The notes under the pieces were generated by a model. The model was not told where the DNA came from, searched no databases, and saw nothing but the letters and a program-made list of their open reading frames with translations. Below are positions 25,726 through 33,114 of a DNA stretch of 64,000 nucleotides, in pieces. Position 1 is the first letter of the stretch. Every line of letters starts with the position of its first letter. A program made the translations under genes and the position numbers. The DNA comes from Streptomyces sp. GESEQ-35 (GTDB taxonomy: Bacteria; Actinomycetota; Actinomycetes; Streptomycetales; Streptomycetaceae), in the NCBI RefSeq assembly GCF_017948485.1, contig NZ_JAFFSX010000018.1, positions 1 through 64,000 on the forward strand. Reading direction: 5' to 3'.

Positions 25726-25949
25726 AACCCGACGACCCCCTGCTCCAGATCCTGGCGTGCCCGCTCGACAAGGGCTCGCTGCACCTGGTCACGGCCGATG
25801 ACGACGAGGAGGTGCTGTACAACCCACGCCTGCGCCGCCGTTACCCGATCGTCGACGGCATCCCGCAGCTGCTGCCGTCGTCCGGTGAGCAGGTCACGGA
25901 CGACGAACACGAGGAACTCCTCGAACTCCTCAAACGGATGGCCCCATGA
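25722..25949 (+). CDS. Trm112-like (UPF0434) small protein
   Basis: A 75-residue protein with the family signature LLQILACPLDKGSLHLV near the N-terminus and YPIVDGIPQLLP in the second half. Trm112 proteins activate and stabilise partner methyltransferases; bacterial forms often lack the full zinc site, and here only one cysteine is present. GTG 25722 overlaps the stop of the EamA gene, and its stop overlaps the FkbM start (ATGA). Being sandwiched among three methyltransferase genes suggests a local partner. Confidence 0.85.
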   Translation: MKPDDPLLQILACPLDKGSLHLVTADDDEEVLYNPRLRRRYPIVDGIPQLLPSSGEQVTDDEHEELLELLKRMAP

Positions 25950-26869
25950 CGCCCACCGCTCCCAGAACCCTTGCCGCCCGCATCGCGCCCCTTCTCCCGA
26001 CCCGTCTCGTCGCGGCCGCCGCCCGGGCCGTGTACCCGCGCTTCGAACCGGAGTTGGCCCGGCTCGGTGAGCTGTGCCCGCCGGACTGCGGTACGGCGGT
26101 GGACATAGGCGGCTGGTACGGCCCCTGGACGCACCGCCTGGCGGGCCGCGCCCGCGAGGTCGTGACGGTGGAACCGGTCCCCCACCTGGCCCGTCTCCTC
26201 GCCGACGGGACCCCGCCGAACGTCCGCGTGATCCGCGCCGCCGCCTCCGACCGCCCCGGCACGGCCCGTCTGTGGCTCCCGGCGGACGACGCGGGCGACC
26301 GGGGAGTGTCCTCTCTCATCCGCCGCGACATCCACGCCCGTGCGCTGGACGTCGGGTGCGTGGCCCTCGACGACCTGGGCTTACGGAACGTCGACTTCAT
26401 CAAGATCGACGTGGACGGCGGCGAACTGGCGGTGCTGCGCGGGGCGACGGGCATCCTGTCCCGCGACCGCCCGGCCCTCTTCGTCGAGCTGGAGTCCCGC
26501 ATCCAGCCGATCGCCAGGGTGGTCACGTACCTCTCCCTCCTCCGCTACGACGGCTGGGTCCTGCCCGGCGACACCTGGGTCCCGCTGGCCTCCTTCCCCC
26601 TGGAGGCCCACCAGGCAGAGGCTGCCCACGTGGTCTCTCAAGGCCTACTCCCCCGCGTCCTCCCCTTCCGTCCCCGCCCCCGCTACGTCAACTCGGTCCT
26701 CTTCCTCCCGGACGGCCGCCGTCCGGCCGGTCGCGTGGTGAGCGACGATGGTGGGCATGCCGTCCGCAACGCGCCCCCCAGGCCCCTTTACCCCCCTCGA
26801 CTTCCAGCTGGTCCTCCTGCGCCGCATGGCCGACCACAATCCGGACCTGGTGGCGGACGCACGGACTGA
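25946..26869 (+). CDS. FkbM-type methyltransferase with a TTA codon
   Basis: A 307-residue SAM methyltransferase of the FkbM group, which O-methylates sugars and polyketides. Motifs: TAVDIGGWYGPWTHRLAG, VVTVEPVPHLARLL, and VDFIKIDVDGGELAVLRGA, the FkbM hallmark. Leu146 is encoded by TTA (26381-26383), the rare codon read by the bldA tRNA, which can tie translation to development. The last 40 residues are Pro-rich and overlap the next gene by 122 bp; the conserved domain ends near residue 262. ATG 25946 overlaps the Trm112 stop. Confidence 0.87.
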   Translation: MTPTAPRTLAARIAPLLPTRLVAAAARAVYPRFEPELARLGELCPPDCGTAVDIGGWYGPWTHRLAGRAREVVTVEPVPHLARLLADGTPPNVRVIRAAASDRPGTARLWLPADDAGDRGVSSLIRRDIHARALDVGCVALDDLGLRNVDFIKIDVDGGELAVLRGATGILSRDRPALFVELESRIQPIARVVTYLSLLRYDGWVLPGDTWVPLASFPLEAHQAEAAHVVSQGLLPRVLPFRPRPRYVNSVLFLPDGRRPAGRVVSDDGGHAVRNAPPRPLYPPRLPAGPPAPHGRPQSGPGGGRTD

Positions 26870-27353
26870 ACTGGGCGCCTCCATCGCGGACATGCGCGAG
26901 GCGAACAAGCGTTGGCAGGCGATGCTGCACTCCCCGCGGTCCCGTGCGGCAGCCTCCCGCTACCGCTCGATCCTGGGCGCCCCCGAGTCATCCGTCATGC
27001 GCACCATCGGCGACCTGAAGTGCGAGGCCTTGCAGTGGCCGCTCCCCCTCTGGCCCGACCTCCGCTTCGAGGTCCTCGTCGCCCCGAACGGAGCGGTGTG
27101 GAACGAGTGGCTGGTCCGCGCCCCGGGCGCCAAGGGCCCCACCCTCCGAACCCTGGAAGACCTCACCCCCTGGTCCTGCACGGTCGACGAGGCGGCCCAC
27201 GCCTTCCCCCCGGCCCGCCCACTGGAGGGGTCGGCTCCGACCCGGTGGGGGTTGGCGTTCACGGCGCCGGATGAGGAGGGGAGGACGCGGAAGGTCGTTG
27301 CCGAGTTCACTTGGGGGTTGTTGCAGCGGACGGCGGTCGGCGACGGGCTCTGA
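26748..27353 (+). CDS. Conserved protein of unknown function (201 aa)
   Basis: I do not recognise this family. It is a soluble protein with a helical N-terminal half (FQLVLLRRMADHNPDLVADA, ADMREANKRWQAML) and a Trp-rich C-terminal half containing LRFEVLVAPNGAVWNEWLVR. It begins 122 bp inside the FkbM gene in another frame, at ATG 26748 or 26757, and converges on the GNAT gene with a 47-bp overlap. Codon bias at third positions supports a real gene. It is probably the last gene of the glycan cluster. Confidence 0.7.
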   Translation: MVGMPSATRPPGPFTPLDFQLVLLRRMADHNPDLVADARTELGASIADMREANKRWQAMLHSPRSRAAASRYRSILGAPESSVMRTIGDLKCEALQWPLPLWPDLRFEVLVAPNGAVWNEWLVRAPGAKGPTLRTLEDLTPWSCTVDEAAHAFPPARPLEGSAPTRWGLAFTAPDEEGRTRKVVAEFTWGLLQRTAVGDGL

Positions 27354-27912
27354 ACGAGTGCAGGTTGGTCACGGCGAGGGTTTGCTCCGCGTCGTATGCC
27401 TCGAAGGTGCTGATGCGCTGGAAGCCAAGGCGGGCGGCGAGCTTGAGCGAACGCTCGTTGGTTGTCTGGGTCACGACCAGGACCGGCTGGTCGGGCAGTT
27501 CGTCGGCAGCGGCACGCAACGCGGCCGTGGCGGCCTCGAACGCCAGCCCCGCGCCCCAGGCGTTGTGTCGTAGCAGATACGTCAGTTCCAGTTCCCCACC
27601 CTCCTCGGTGACGTGCCCGGGAAGGTCGGCGGAGCGCCGGTCGAGCACGAGCGTTCCGATGAGCCGGTCGGTCGTCTTGTCGGCGATGACGAACGTACCG
27701 GGCTTGTTGGTCACGTTGCTTGTGCCGACCGCGTCGAAATACTGCTCGACAGCGCTCCGGGGTCTCGGTCCGCCGAGGTACATCCGGACCTGTGGATCGG
27801 TCAGAAGCTCGATGATCCCGTCGCGGTCGGTGTCGTGGGCCTTGCGCAGCCGGAGTCGGTCCGAGGTGATCACTGTGGCGGACAGCGTAGACGAGGACTT
27901 CATGGGACCCAT
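27307..27912 (-). CDS. GNAT family N-acetyltransferase
   Basis: A 201-residue acetyltransferase of the RimJ/RimL-like subgroup: TSDRLRLRKAHDTDRDGI at the start, and the acetyl-CoA region GGELELTYLLRHNAWGAGLA, then TQTTNERSLKLAARLGFQRI. It transfers an acetyl group from acetyl-CoA to an amine, on a protein N-terminus or small molecule. The start may be 27912 or the ATG at 27903. Its 3' end overlaps the convergent upstream gene by 47 bp. It marks the border between the glycan cluster and the accessory patch. Confidence 0.87.
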   Translation of the reverse strand: MGPMKSSSTLSATVITSDRLRLRKAHDTDRDGIIELLTDPQVRMYLGGPRPRSAVEQYFDAVGTSNVTNKPGTFVIADKTTDRLIGTLVLDRRSADLPGHVTEEGGELELTYLLRHNAWGAGLAFEAATAALRAAADELPDQPVLVVTQTTNERSLKLAARLGFQRISTFEAYDAEQTLAVTNLHSFRARRRPPSAATTPK

Positions 27913-28016
27913 CCTGGCCGGAGCCCGGACCCCTTCTTGTCAAGCCAGCCAGAGGAGAGACAGCCAATCCCCAGAAACCCCACATATCGCAGCCGGTGAT
28001 CCGCCACGATGCCTCA

Positions 28017-28382
28017 ATGAACGAACACGGATTCCTGGAGAGCACCAAGCAGTTCGCCCTCTACCTGTCCGAGCTCCAGAACACCCTTGACTCCGAGTCG
28101 TACGACCTTCTGCTGCGCATCCTCAAGGGCACGAACGACGCACTGGTCCACCGCAACACCGACATCGACATCGCCCTCTCCCCACGCGAACAGGAACTGT
28201 TCACCCCCGAGTTCGGCAGGCAGCTGCAGCAACTCCTGACCCTCCTGGGCCCACTCGGCGCACACACGTTCGTCGACTTCGACACCCCGACGGACACGGA
28301 ACCCACTCAGGGAGACACCGAGCGGGAACAACTCCGCCGCGAGGTCGAGGCGATCGCCAGGGTCAGCGGACTTGAACCGTAG
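28017..28382 (+). CDS. Hypothetical protein (121 aa)
   Basis: Not recognised. An acidic, mainly helical protein (MNEHGFLESTKQFALYLSEL; REQLRREVEAIARVSGLEP at the C-terminus) with no signal or membrane span. ATG 28017 is chosen; a GTG at 27996 is possible. No clear ribosome-binding site is present. It stands alone between two minus-strand genes, in the accessory patch. Confidence 0.55.
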   Translation: MNEHGFLESTKQFALYLSELQNTLDSESYDLLLRILKGTNDALVHRNTDIDIALSPREQELFTPEFGRQLQQLLTLLGPLGAHTFVDFDTPTDTEPTQGDTEREQLRREVEAIARVSGLEP

Positions 28383-28430
28383 CCGCACGGCTTCTGTCCC
28401 GGCACGAGGTGTAGGCACGAAGCTTCGGGA

Positions 28431-29267
28431 TCAGCTGAGGACCTTGCCCACCTCATAGATCGTGGGCCTGTCCTCGGGAGCTGGGCTGAGCATCGCGTCG
28501 ATCAACTTGCCCAGCTCACCAGGCGCCTTCACGGGCCGACGACGACCGCTTGCCACGGCCTCTCGCTGCACCGGGCGCGGCGCGTCGTCTGGATACTCGA
28601 CGGCCCGCCAGCCCGTGGCCGAGATCAGGAGCGAGGCGCCGAGTGCGTAGATGTCGGCTTCCTGCGTTGGCTCCGCTTCCCCGGTGGCGAGCACGTTGCG
28701 CGCGATCTCCGGCGCTTCGTAGTGGACGAGGCAGCCGCGGAATGGGAAGTCGTACCCCTCGGGCACGTGGCCGCCCCGGGCAAGGGCAAGGTCGATGAGA
28801 TGTGTCCGCTCCGGCCCGATGATGAAGTGGGCGGGCTGTACATCGCCATGTGCCCAGCCTTTGGCGTGGAGTTCGGCCAACGCTTCGACACAACCCAGCG
28901 CCACGCTGGTGTGCGGTGCGATGGACGAGCCCTTCTGTCGGCAGGGCTGCCACAACGCGTACAGGTCCGGCCCTTCACGCCAGGGCTGGAAGTTCCACGT
29001 CCCGCGCTCCCACTCGCCGTACGCGAAGTCACCGAAGCCGAGGCGATGCAGCACAGCCCCCTCGCGTGCGGGCGCGAGTGCGGTCCAGGGCTGAGCGGGC
29101 CAGTCGACCGTGGCCTCGATCGGATAGCCGACCTTCACGGCGTAGTGGCCCCGGGGGCTCTGCACGTCCCAGACCGTGGAGCCCCGACGGTTGATGACCA
29201 GGTGTTGAGCCGTGGGCATGAGCGCGTCGAGCACGACGATGGGCAGTTCAGGGGGTGAGCCGGACAA
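28431..29267 (-). CDS. Protein-kinase-like phosphotransferase
   Basis: A 278-residue protein with a minimal protein-kinase fold. The catalytic loop reads AHGDVQPAHFII in place of HRDLKxxN, with Asp kept; the DFG region is DLALARGG. An APE-like YEAPEIARN and the late helix EADIYALGASLLISA are present. The ATP-binding Gly loop is not recognisable, though HYAVKVGY suggests the VAxK lysine. It may be an atypical kinase or a small-molecule phosphotransferase. The start is set at TTG 29267 after GGAGAAGAGACG; a GTG at 29303 is an alternative. It lies downstream of the next gene on the same strand. Confidence 0.75.
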   Translation of the reverse strand: MSGSPPELPIVVLDALMPTAQHLVINRRGSTVWDVQSPRGHYAVKVGYPIEATVDWPAQPWTALAPAREGAVLHRLGFGDFAYGEWERGTWNFQPWREGPDLYALWQPCRQKGSSIAPHTSVALGCVEALAELHAKGWAHGDVQPAHFIIGPERTHLIDLALARGGHVPEGYDFPFRGCLVHYEAPEIARNVLATGEAEPTQEADIYALGASLLISATGWRAVEYPDDAPRPVQREAVASGRRRPVKAPGELGKLIDAMLSPAPEDRPTIYEVGKVLS

Positions 29268-29339
29268 CGTCTCTTCTCCTTCCCGGCGAGCGCGGCCGAC
29301 CACAGATCGAGGTCGACCGCGTCGCTGTTGTCGTGTGCG

Positions 29340-29783
29340 CTACGTCTGACCGTACGGTCGGCCGCAGTCCGAGTCGCGCTGCCCGAGGTTCGTGCCGTCC
29401 ACGGTCCACAGGTCATCGAAGACCATGAACCCGGCCGCCTTCATGGTGCGTGCCGAGACGGCGACCATTTCCGGGTCTCGGGAGCCACCGCCCGGCTTCG
29501 GATTGTGGTCGAGGAAACGGCCGGCGTACTCGTAGCACAGCGCGGCGTAGTCCTTCGTGTGCAGGATGAGTGCATGCAGGCCGAGGTCCACGTCGTCCGA
29601 CGGGACCATGGGGACGGAGGCGGTGGCCGCGGTGACCACGAAGGCAACCGCCTGGTCCGCGATTCGCTCGGCACGCTCGGGCGATTGCCCGTTGTGCGCG
29701 ACCACGAAGTGGGCGAGGCTCTCGAACAACTCCTCACCAGCTAGCGCGCGACCGGTCTTCTGATCGTTCGCCGTTGCCGTTAT
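29340..29783 (-). CDS. Glycine-rich-domain-like protein, start codon apparently ATA
   Basis: About 147 residues in the body; resembles the Streptomyces proteins labelled glycine-rich domain-containing (segments LGLHALILHTKDYAALCYEYAGRFLDHNP and GRALAGEELFESL; both recalled from similar genes, not searched). The best ribosome-binding site, GGAG at 29791-29794, is 7 nt before an ATA (29783), not ATG. Longer in-frame GTG 29846 lacks a Shine-Dalgarno. So either ATA is used weakly, the start is GTG 29846, or the start codon was lost. The protein-kinase-like gene follows 72 bp downstream of its stop. Confidence 0.55.
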   Translation of the reverse strand: MTATANDQKTGRALAGEELFESLAHFVVAHNGQSPERAERIADQAVAFVVTAATASVPMVPSDDVDLGLHALILHTKDYAALCYEYAGRFLDHNPKPGGGSRDPEMVAVSARTMKAAGFMVFDDLWTVDGTNLGQRDSDCGRPYGQT

Positions 29784-29927
29784 GTGCAATCTCCTTCGCT
29801 GAGGCGGTACGTGGGACCTGCCGCCCGCGCGGATCTCCGAGTTCACGGACGATCAGGTGGCGGGCTTGGATAGCCGCCCCGAACGGGGGCGGGGAGTTGG
29901 GGAATTGGCGCCCTCGGGGCGGCCGGT

Positions 29928-30026
29928 TTAGTGGCTGATGCCGAGGAACATGCCGATCGCCAGGCCGTACGATCCACTGATGGCGATGTTGAGCAGGCCC
30001 CCCGCGTATCGGCCGACGCCACACAT
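29928..30026 (-). CDS. 32-residue hydrophobic peptide, coupled by TGATG
   Basis: ATG 30026 overlaps the stop of the preceding small gene as TGATG. The peptide starts MCGVGRYAGG and contains one hydrophobic stretch (LLNIAISGSYGLAIGMFLG), ending ISH before TAA. It is long enough for one membrane helix. The termination-reinitiation overlap argues for translation, but the length is too short for codon statistics. It could be a small membrane protein; I know of no family. Confidence 0.4.
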   Translation of the reverse strand: MCGVGRYAGGLLNIAISGSYGLAIGMFLGISH

Positions 30027-30256
30027 CACAGCCCGACCTGGCTGTTGCCGTTCTTGACGGCCAGACGCGCACTCAGTTCTTCCCGAGCGCTGAGCGCGAC
30101 GACGTTGTCCGGCACGGCGTCCCACTCCACGCCGCCACGGATTGGCCTTATCTGCACACGTCCGCCGGCCTCATCCATGACGACGCCAATACGTCCCCTG
30201 GCCCGGTCCTTCGCCAGTTCACCGATACCTGGCCTGGTCTGTTGGTTACTCGCCAT
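30026..30256 (-). CDS. Small conserved protein (76 aa)
   Basis: A 76-residue soluble protein (RPGIGELAKDRARGRIGVVM, then PIRGGVEWDAVPDNVVAL). I recall similar short Streptomyces proteins with GVVM...LRP...GGxEWDA near XRE regulators; the function is unknown. ATG 30256 is preferred, with 30268 possible; neither has a strong Shine-Dalgarno. It is divergent from the broken XRE gene, and a 17-bp palindrome (30305-30321) lies between them, so it was probably that regulator's target. Confidence 0.6.
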   Translation of the reverse strand: MASNQQTRPGIGELAKDRARGRIGVVMDEAGGRVQIRPIRGGVEWDAVPDNVVALSAREELSARLAVKNGNSQVGL

Positions 30257-30304
30257 GAACAGGAGCATCGCGATCCGGGAGCCGTCTCCAAAAGGTCAGG
30301 TTGA

Positions 30305-30321
30305 TTACCCAACGTGGGTAA
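30305..30321. promoter_or_regulatory. Palindromic operator TTACCCA-ACG-TGGGTAA
   Basis: Perfect 7-bp inverted repeat with a 3-bp centre, in the 119-bp gap between the divergent small gene and the XRE regulator. The location and perfect symmetry suggest the binding site of that regulator. Confidence 0.6.
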
Positions 30322-30375
30322 CATCGCGGCAAGTAGAGAGTCCGCGACGTTGCGTAGCCCTCGCACTGTGGGAGC

Positions 30376-31672
30376 TTGCCCATGCCCGACGCCGACCGGC
30401 CGCAGGAACTACCCGCCAGGTTGCTCACCGATCCCGAGATGATCAACGCGTGTCGAGTACGGGACTTCGCCAGAGTCTTCCGACTGGTGAAGACCCGGGC
30501 GGGCATCTACCCTTCGATGATCGCCAGACGATGCGATCTGACGCCCAGCCGAGTCGGCGAAGTGATCGCTGGGCAACGCCAGTTACTCCACATGGACGTG
30601 ATCGAGCGCATCGCGGACGGCTTGCGGATCCCCGGACACATGCTCGGGCTTGCCCGCCGGTCTTGGGAGACGCCTGAGGCCATTGCCGTCGCCGAACGCG
30701 AAGTACCGCAAGTGCCGGAGCCCGAGCAGCAGACCCCTGCGTCTCTGCCGGGTCCCGATGTCGACAGCATTTTGGCCTTGGCCACCCGAACGAACCTCAG
30801 CGCAGCGACACTTGAAGCCTTCCGCTCCGCCATCGAGGACTATTGGCGACGGGACGACCAGCACGGCGGCGAGGCTCTGAGGCCGGCCACCGTCCATCCA
30901 GAACGGCCTCTACGGAATCGCCGCCGAACTGGCACGCCTCACCGGCTGGACGTACTTCGACGCCCGCCAGTACAACCAAGCCCGCGCGTACTTCACCGAG
31001 GCACTGCAACTGGCCAAGGAAATCGACGACCGCCAGTTCATGGCCAACGTCCTGGCCTGCATGAGTTTGCAAGCGACCTACCAGGACAAGCCCGCGGATT
31101 CCCTGGCACTCGTGACCGCCGCCCAGGACCAGGCCCGCTCAGCCTTCGGCACCACTTCGCGCGTCCTGTCCATGCTGTCCATGCGTGAAGCCTTCGCTCA
31201 CGCCACCCTCGGGAACCGGGACTCCACTCACCGGGCGATCGGGGAAGCGCACGGCCACTTCGAGGAGATCCGCGCGATCGATCCGGACCCCTCATGGGTG
31301 TCCTACTTCGACGAGCCGAAGCTCATCGTGGACACAGGCATTGCTCATGGTCGACTGGGCGAAGCAACGACCGCAGAGCCTTTGATCGCGGATGCTCTGC
31401 GACGGGAGAACCAGACCAACCAGCGCGGCCGGGCGTTTCACTCGTTCTGGCTGGCTCGCACGCAACTGGACCAGGGCAAGCTTGACCAGGCGTGTCATAC
31501 CGCCACCCAAGCGCTGGTGCCCGCGTCGGCAGTGGCCTCCGAGCGAGTGTCAGGCCATCTCCGGGAGTTCTACGACCAGTTGGCCCCACACAGGCATGAG
31601 CCCGTAGCCCTGGCCTTCGAGGCGCGGCTACGGGAACTCCTCCCACCGGTCAGCGGATCGCTTCGTCCATGA
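30376..31672 (+). pseudogene. XRE regulator with TPR-like domain, frameshifted
   Basis: The first part (30376 to about 30885) encodes an HTH regulator: YPSMIARRCDLTPSRVGEVI and IERIADGLRIPGHMLGLARR, then EDYWRRDDQHGGEAL. After that the frame turns to nonsense. The continuation is in another frame from about 30900 (NGLYGIAAELARLTGWTYFD, then ARQYNQARAYFTEALQLA) to the stop at 31672, a TPR-like effector domain. The junction at about 30885-30905 seems to have lost bases as well as shifting frame. A TTA codon lies at 30583-30585. Its 3' end overlaps the NUDIX gene by 23 bp. A fused functional product is unlikely. Confidence 0.78.
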
Positions 31673-32183
31673 GCAGGTAGAGAAGACCCACGAGCGACCC
31701 ACTGCTCACGACCTCGCGGCGGTCGATCATTCCCCGCACCTCCGAGAGCGGGATCCACTCGATGCGGTCGGACTCGTTCTTCTCCGTGGGCGGACCGGTG
31801 TAAGTGGCGCCATCGATGCGGAAGACGTGGTGCTGCGAGTCGGTGATCCCGTTGGCGGGCTCGGCGTAGATGAGGGGTTTGATGGGGCCAGGACGCCAGC
31901 CGGTCTCTTCCAGGACTTCGCGGGCCACAGCCTCTTCGGGGGTCTCGCCCTCCTCGACCAGACCCATGGGCAACTCCCAGGCCCACGAGTCCGTGATGAA
32001 GCGATGCCGCCACATCATCAGGACCTCTTGACGATCATTGACCACGGCGGCCACGGCCAAGTGGCGGAGGCGCACGACGTGGTACTCCCACCTGCGCCCG
32101 TCCGGCTGTTGGACGTCGACGAGACACAGATTCACCCACTTGTTGGTGTAGATCTGTCGCTCACCGTGGGTCTTCCACTCCAT
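31650..32183 (-). CDS. NUDIX hydrolase (ADP-ribose pyrophosphatase-like)
   Basis: A 177-residue NUDIX enzyme that hydrolyses a nucleoside diphosphate linked to another group. The Nudix box is complete: G-x5-E-x7-REVLEETGW, beginning GLVEEGETPEEA (about residues 74-96). The upstream strands (RRWEYHVVRLRHLAVAAVV) resemble ADP-ribose pyrophosphatases. ATG 32183 follows GAGAGGGGCC. It converges on the broken XRE gene. Similar NUDIX genes often sit beside such XRE regulators in Streptomyces accessory regions. Confidence 0.88.
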   Translation of the reverse strand: MEWKTHGERQIYTNKWVNLCLVDVQQPDGRRWEYHVVRLRHLAVAAVVNDRQEVLMMWRHRFITDSWAWELPMGLVEEGETPEEAVAREVLEETGWRPGPIKPLIYAEPANGITDSQHHVFRIDGATYTGPPTEKNESDRIEWIPLSEVRGMIDRREVVSSGSLVGLLYLLMDEAIR

Positions 32184-32511
32184 ACCTGCGGCCCCTCTCG
32201 ATCGGCCTCCAGGATCTCAGACCGATCCGGCGGTGGGCGCACGTTCGGCCCTTTTCGCGTCACCTTGACGAGATACCCGACGCGTGACCCTGGATACCAG
32301 GGACGTAAACGATGCAACAGGTCTCCTTCCTGCATTTCAGGCAGAGATGCCGGCTCGGGTTTGCGCCGGGATTAGCAAGAAAGATCTTTTGCTGGCTCGA
32401 GTTACGGGATAGACGGCGGCACAGAGCGGCGGAGTCTCAATGACCGAGTCAAGCCATCGTTCGACGTACGCTTTGCACTGCTGTACACAAGTCATCGTGG
32501 GATGTCTCGCG
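32184..32511. other. Intergenic region, 328 bp
   Basis: No convincing gene. It holds the NUDIX promoter region and the first copy of a 17-bp repeat, GCGGCGGAGTCTCAATG (32426-32442), whose second copy is at 33067-33083. Confidence 0.5.
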
Positions 32512-33083
32512 TCAGAGCCTGAAACCAGGGTTCAACGATTCGCGCATGACAACACGGAGTCGGCGGAACGCGTCGTCGTACGGGACATGGATGGCCCGCC
32601 AGTCTGCGGACTCGTCACCCACGACGACGTTGGTCGTGGCTATGGCTACTCGCATAGCCCTCAGCCGGTCGTAGGCCTCGTGCGCAGCGCTGTACACGCT
32701 TGGTGGCGCCACCAGGAACAGCTCATATCGTGCTGCCATCACATGGCGTGAGCGAAAAGCTTCGACTACTTCGGCGTTCGCGATGGGTGTCGAACGACTC
32801 AGCGCGAGCGCCTGTAGCGCAGCCTCGGTCTCGGTGAGCGCAGTCAGATACCGGACGCACGCCGTGCGTTGCAGTTCTACACGATGGTGCCCTCGCTCTC
32901 GCCTGGCGCGAACAGCTTCGACGACCAGTGTCGAGCCCACACCGAGCACGCCGCCACTCAACGTGCTGATCAAGGTCAACCATTCCACTCGGTCAACATA
33001 CGAGCAGAACACAGTGGCCAACAGGCGCATCCCCAGCGCTTGGGTGGTCAGGCGGCTCTGACGGGGGCGGCGGAGTCTCAATG
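32426..33083 (+). repeat. Pair of 17-bp direct repeats
   Basis: GCGGCGGAGTCTCAATG at 32426-32442 and 33067-33083, identical and in the same orientation, bracketing the anchored hypothetical gene. Could reflect insertion or recombination of a roughly 640-bp cassette. Confidence 0.6.
32512..32988 (-). CDS. Membrane-anchored hypothetical protein (158 aa)
   Basis: A 158-residue protein starting with one hydrophobic helix (VEWLTLISTLSGGVLGVGSTLVV read as MEWLT...), then a basic linker and a helical cytosolic domain (TALTETEAALQALALSRS). Short actinomycete proteins with this N-anchor layout are common and uncharacterised. GTG 32988 is chosen because it begins the anchor; a frame to 33114 adds an unlikely basic leader. 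The gene is bracketed by two 17-bp direct repeats. Confidence 0.6.
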   Translation of the reverse strand: MEWLTLISTLSGGVLGVGSTLVVEAVRARRERGHHRVELQRTACVRYLTALTETEAALQALALSRSTPIANAEVVEAFRSRHVMAARYELFLVAPPSVYSAAHEAYDRLRAMRVAIATTNVVVGDESADWRAIHVPYDDAFRRLRVVMRESLNPGFRL

Positions 33084-33114
33084 GGTAACAGGACGTCTCA
33101 ACTGGTGACTGCAC

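Noticed and set aside
16181-27353. A conventional polyketide or NRPS gene cluster, suggested by the condensation-type gene
   Set aside because: No adenylation, ketosynthase or carrier-protein domains are present; the neighbours are glycosyl- and methyltransferases.
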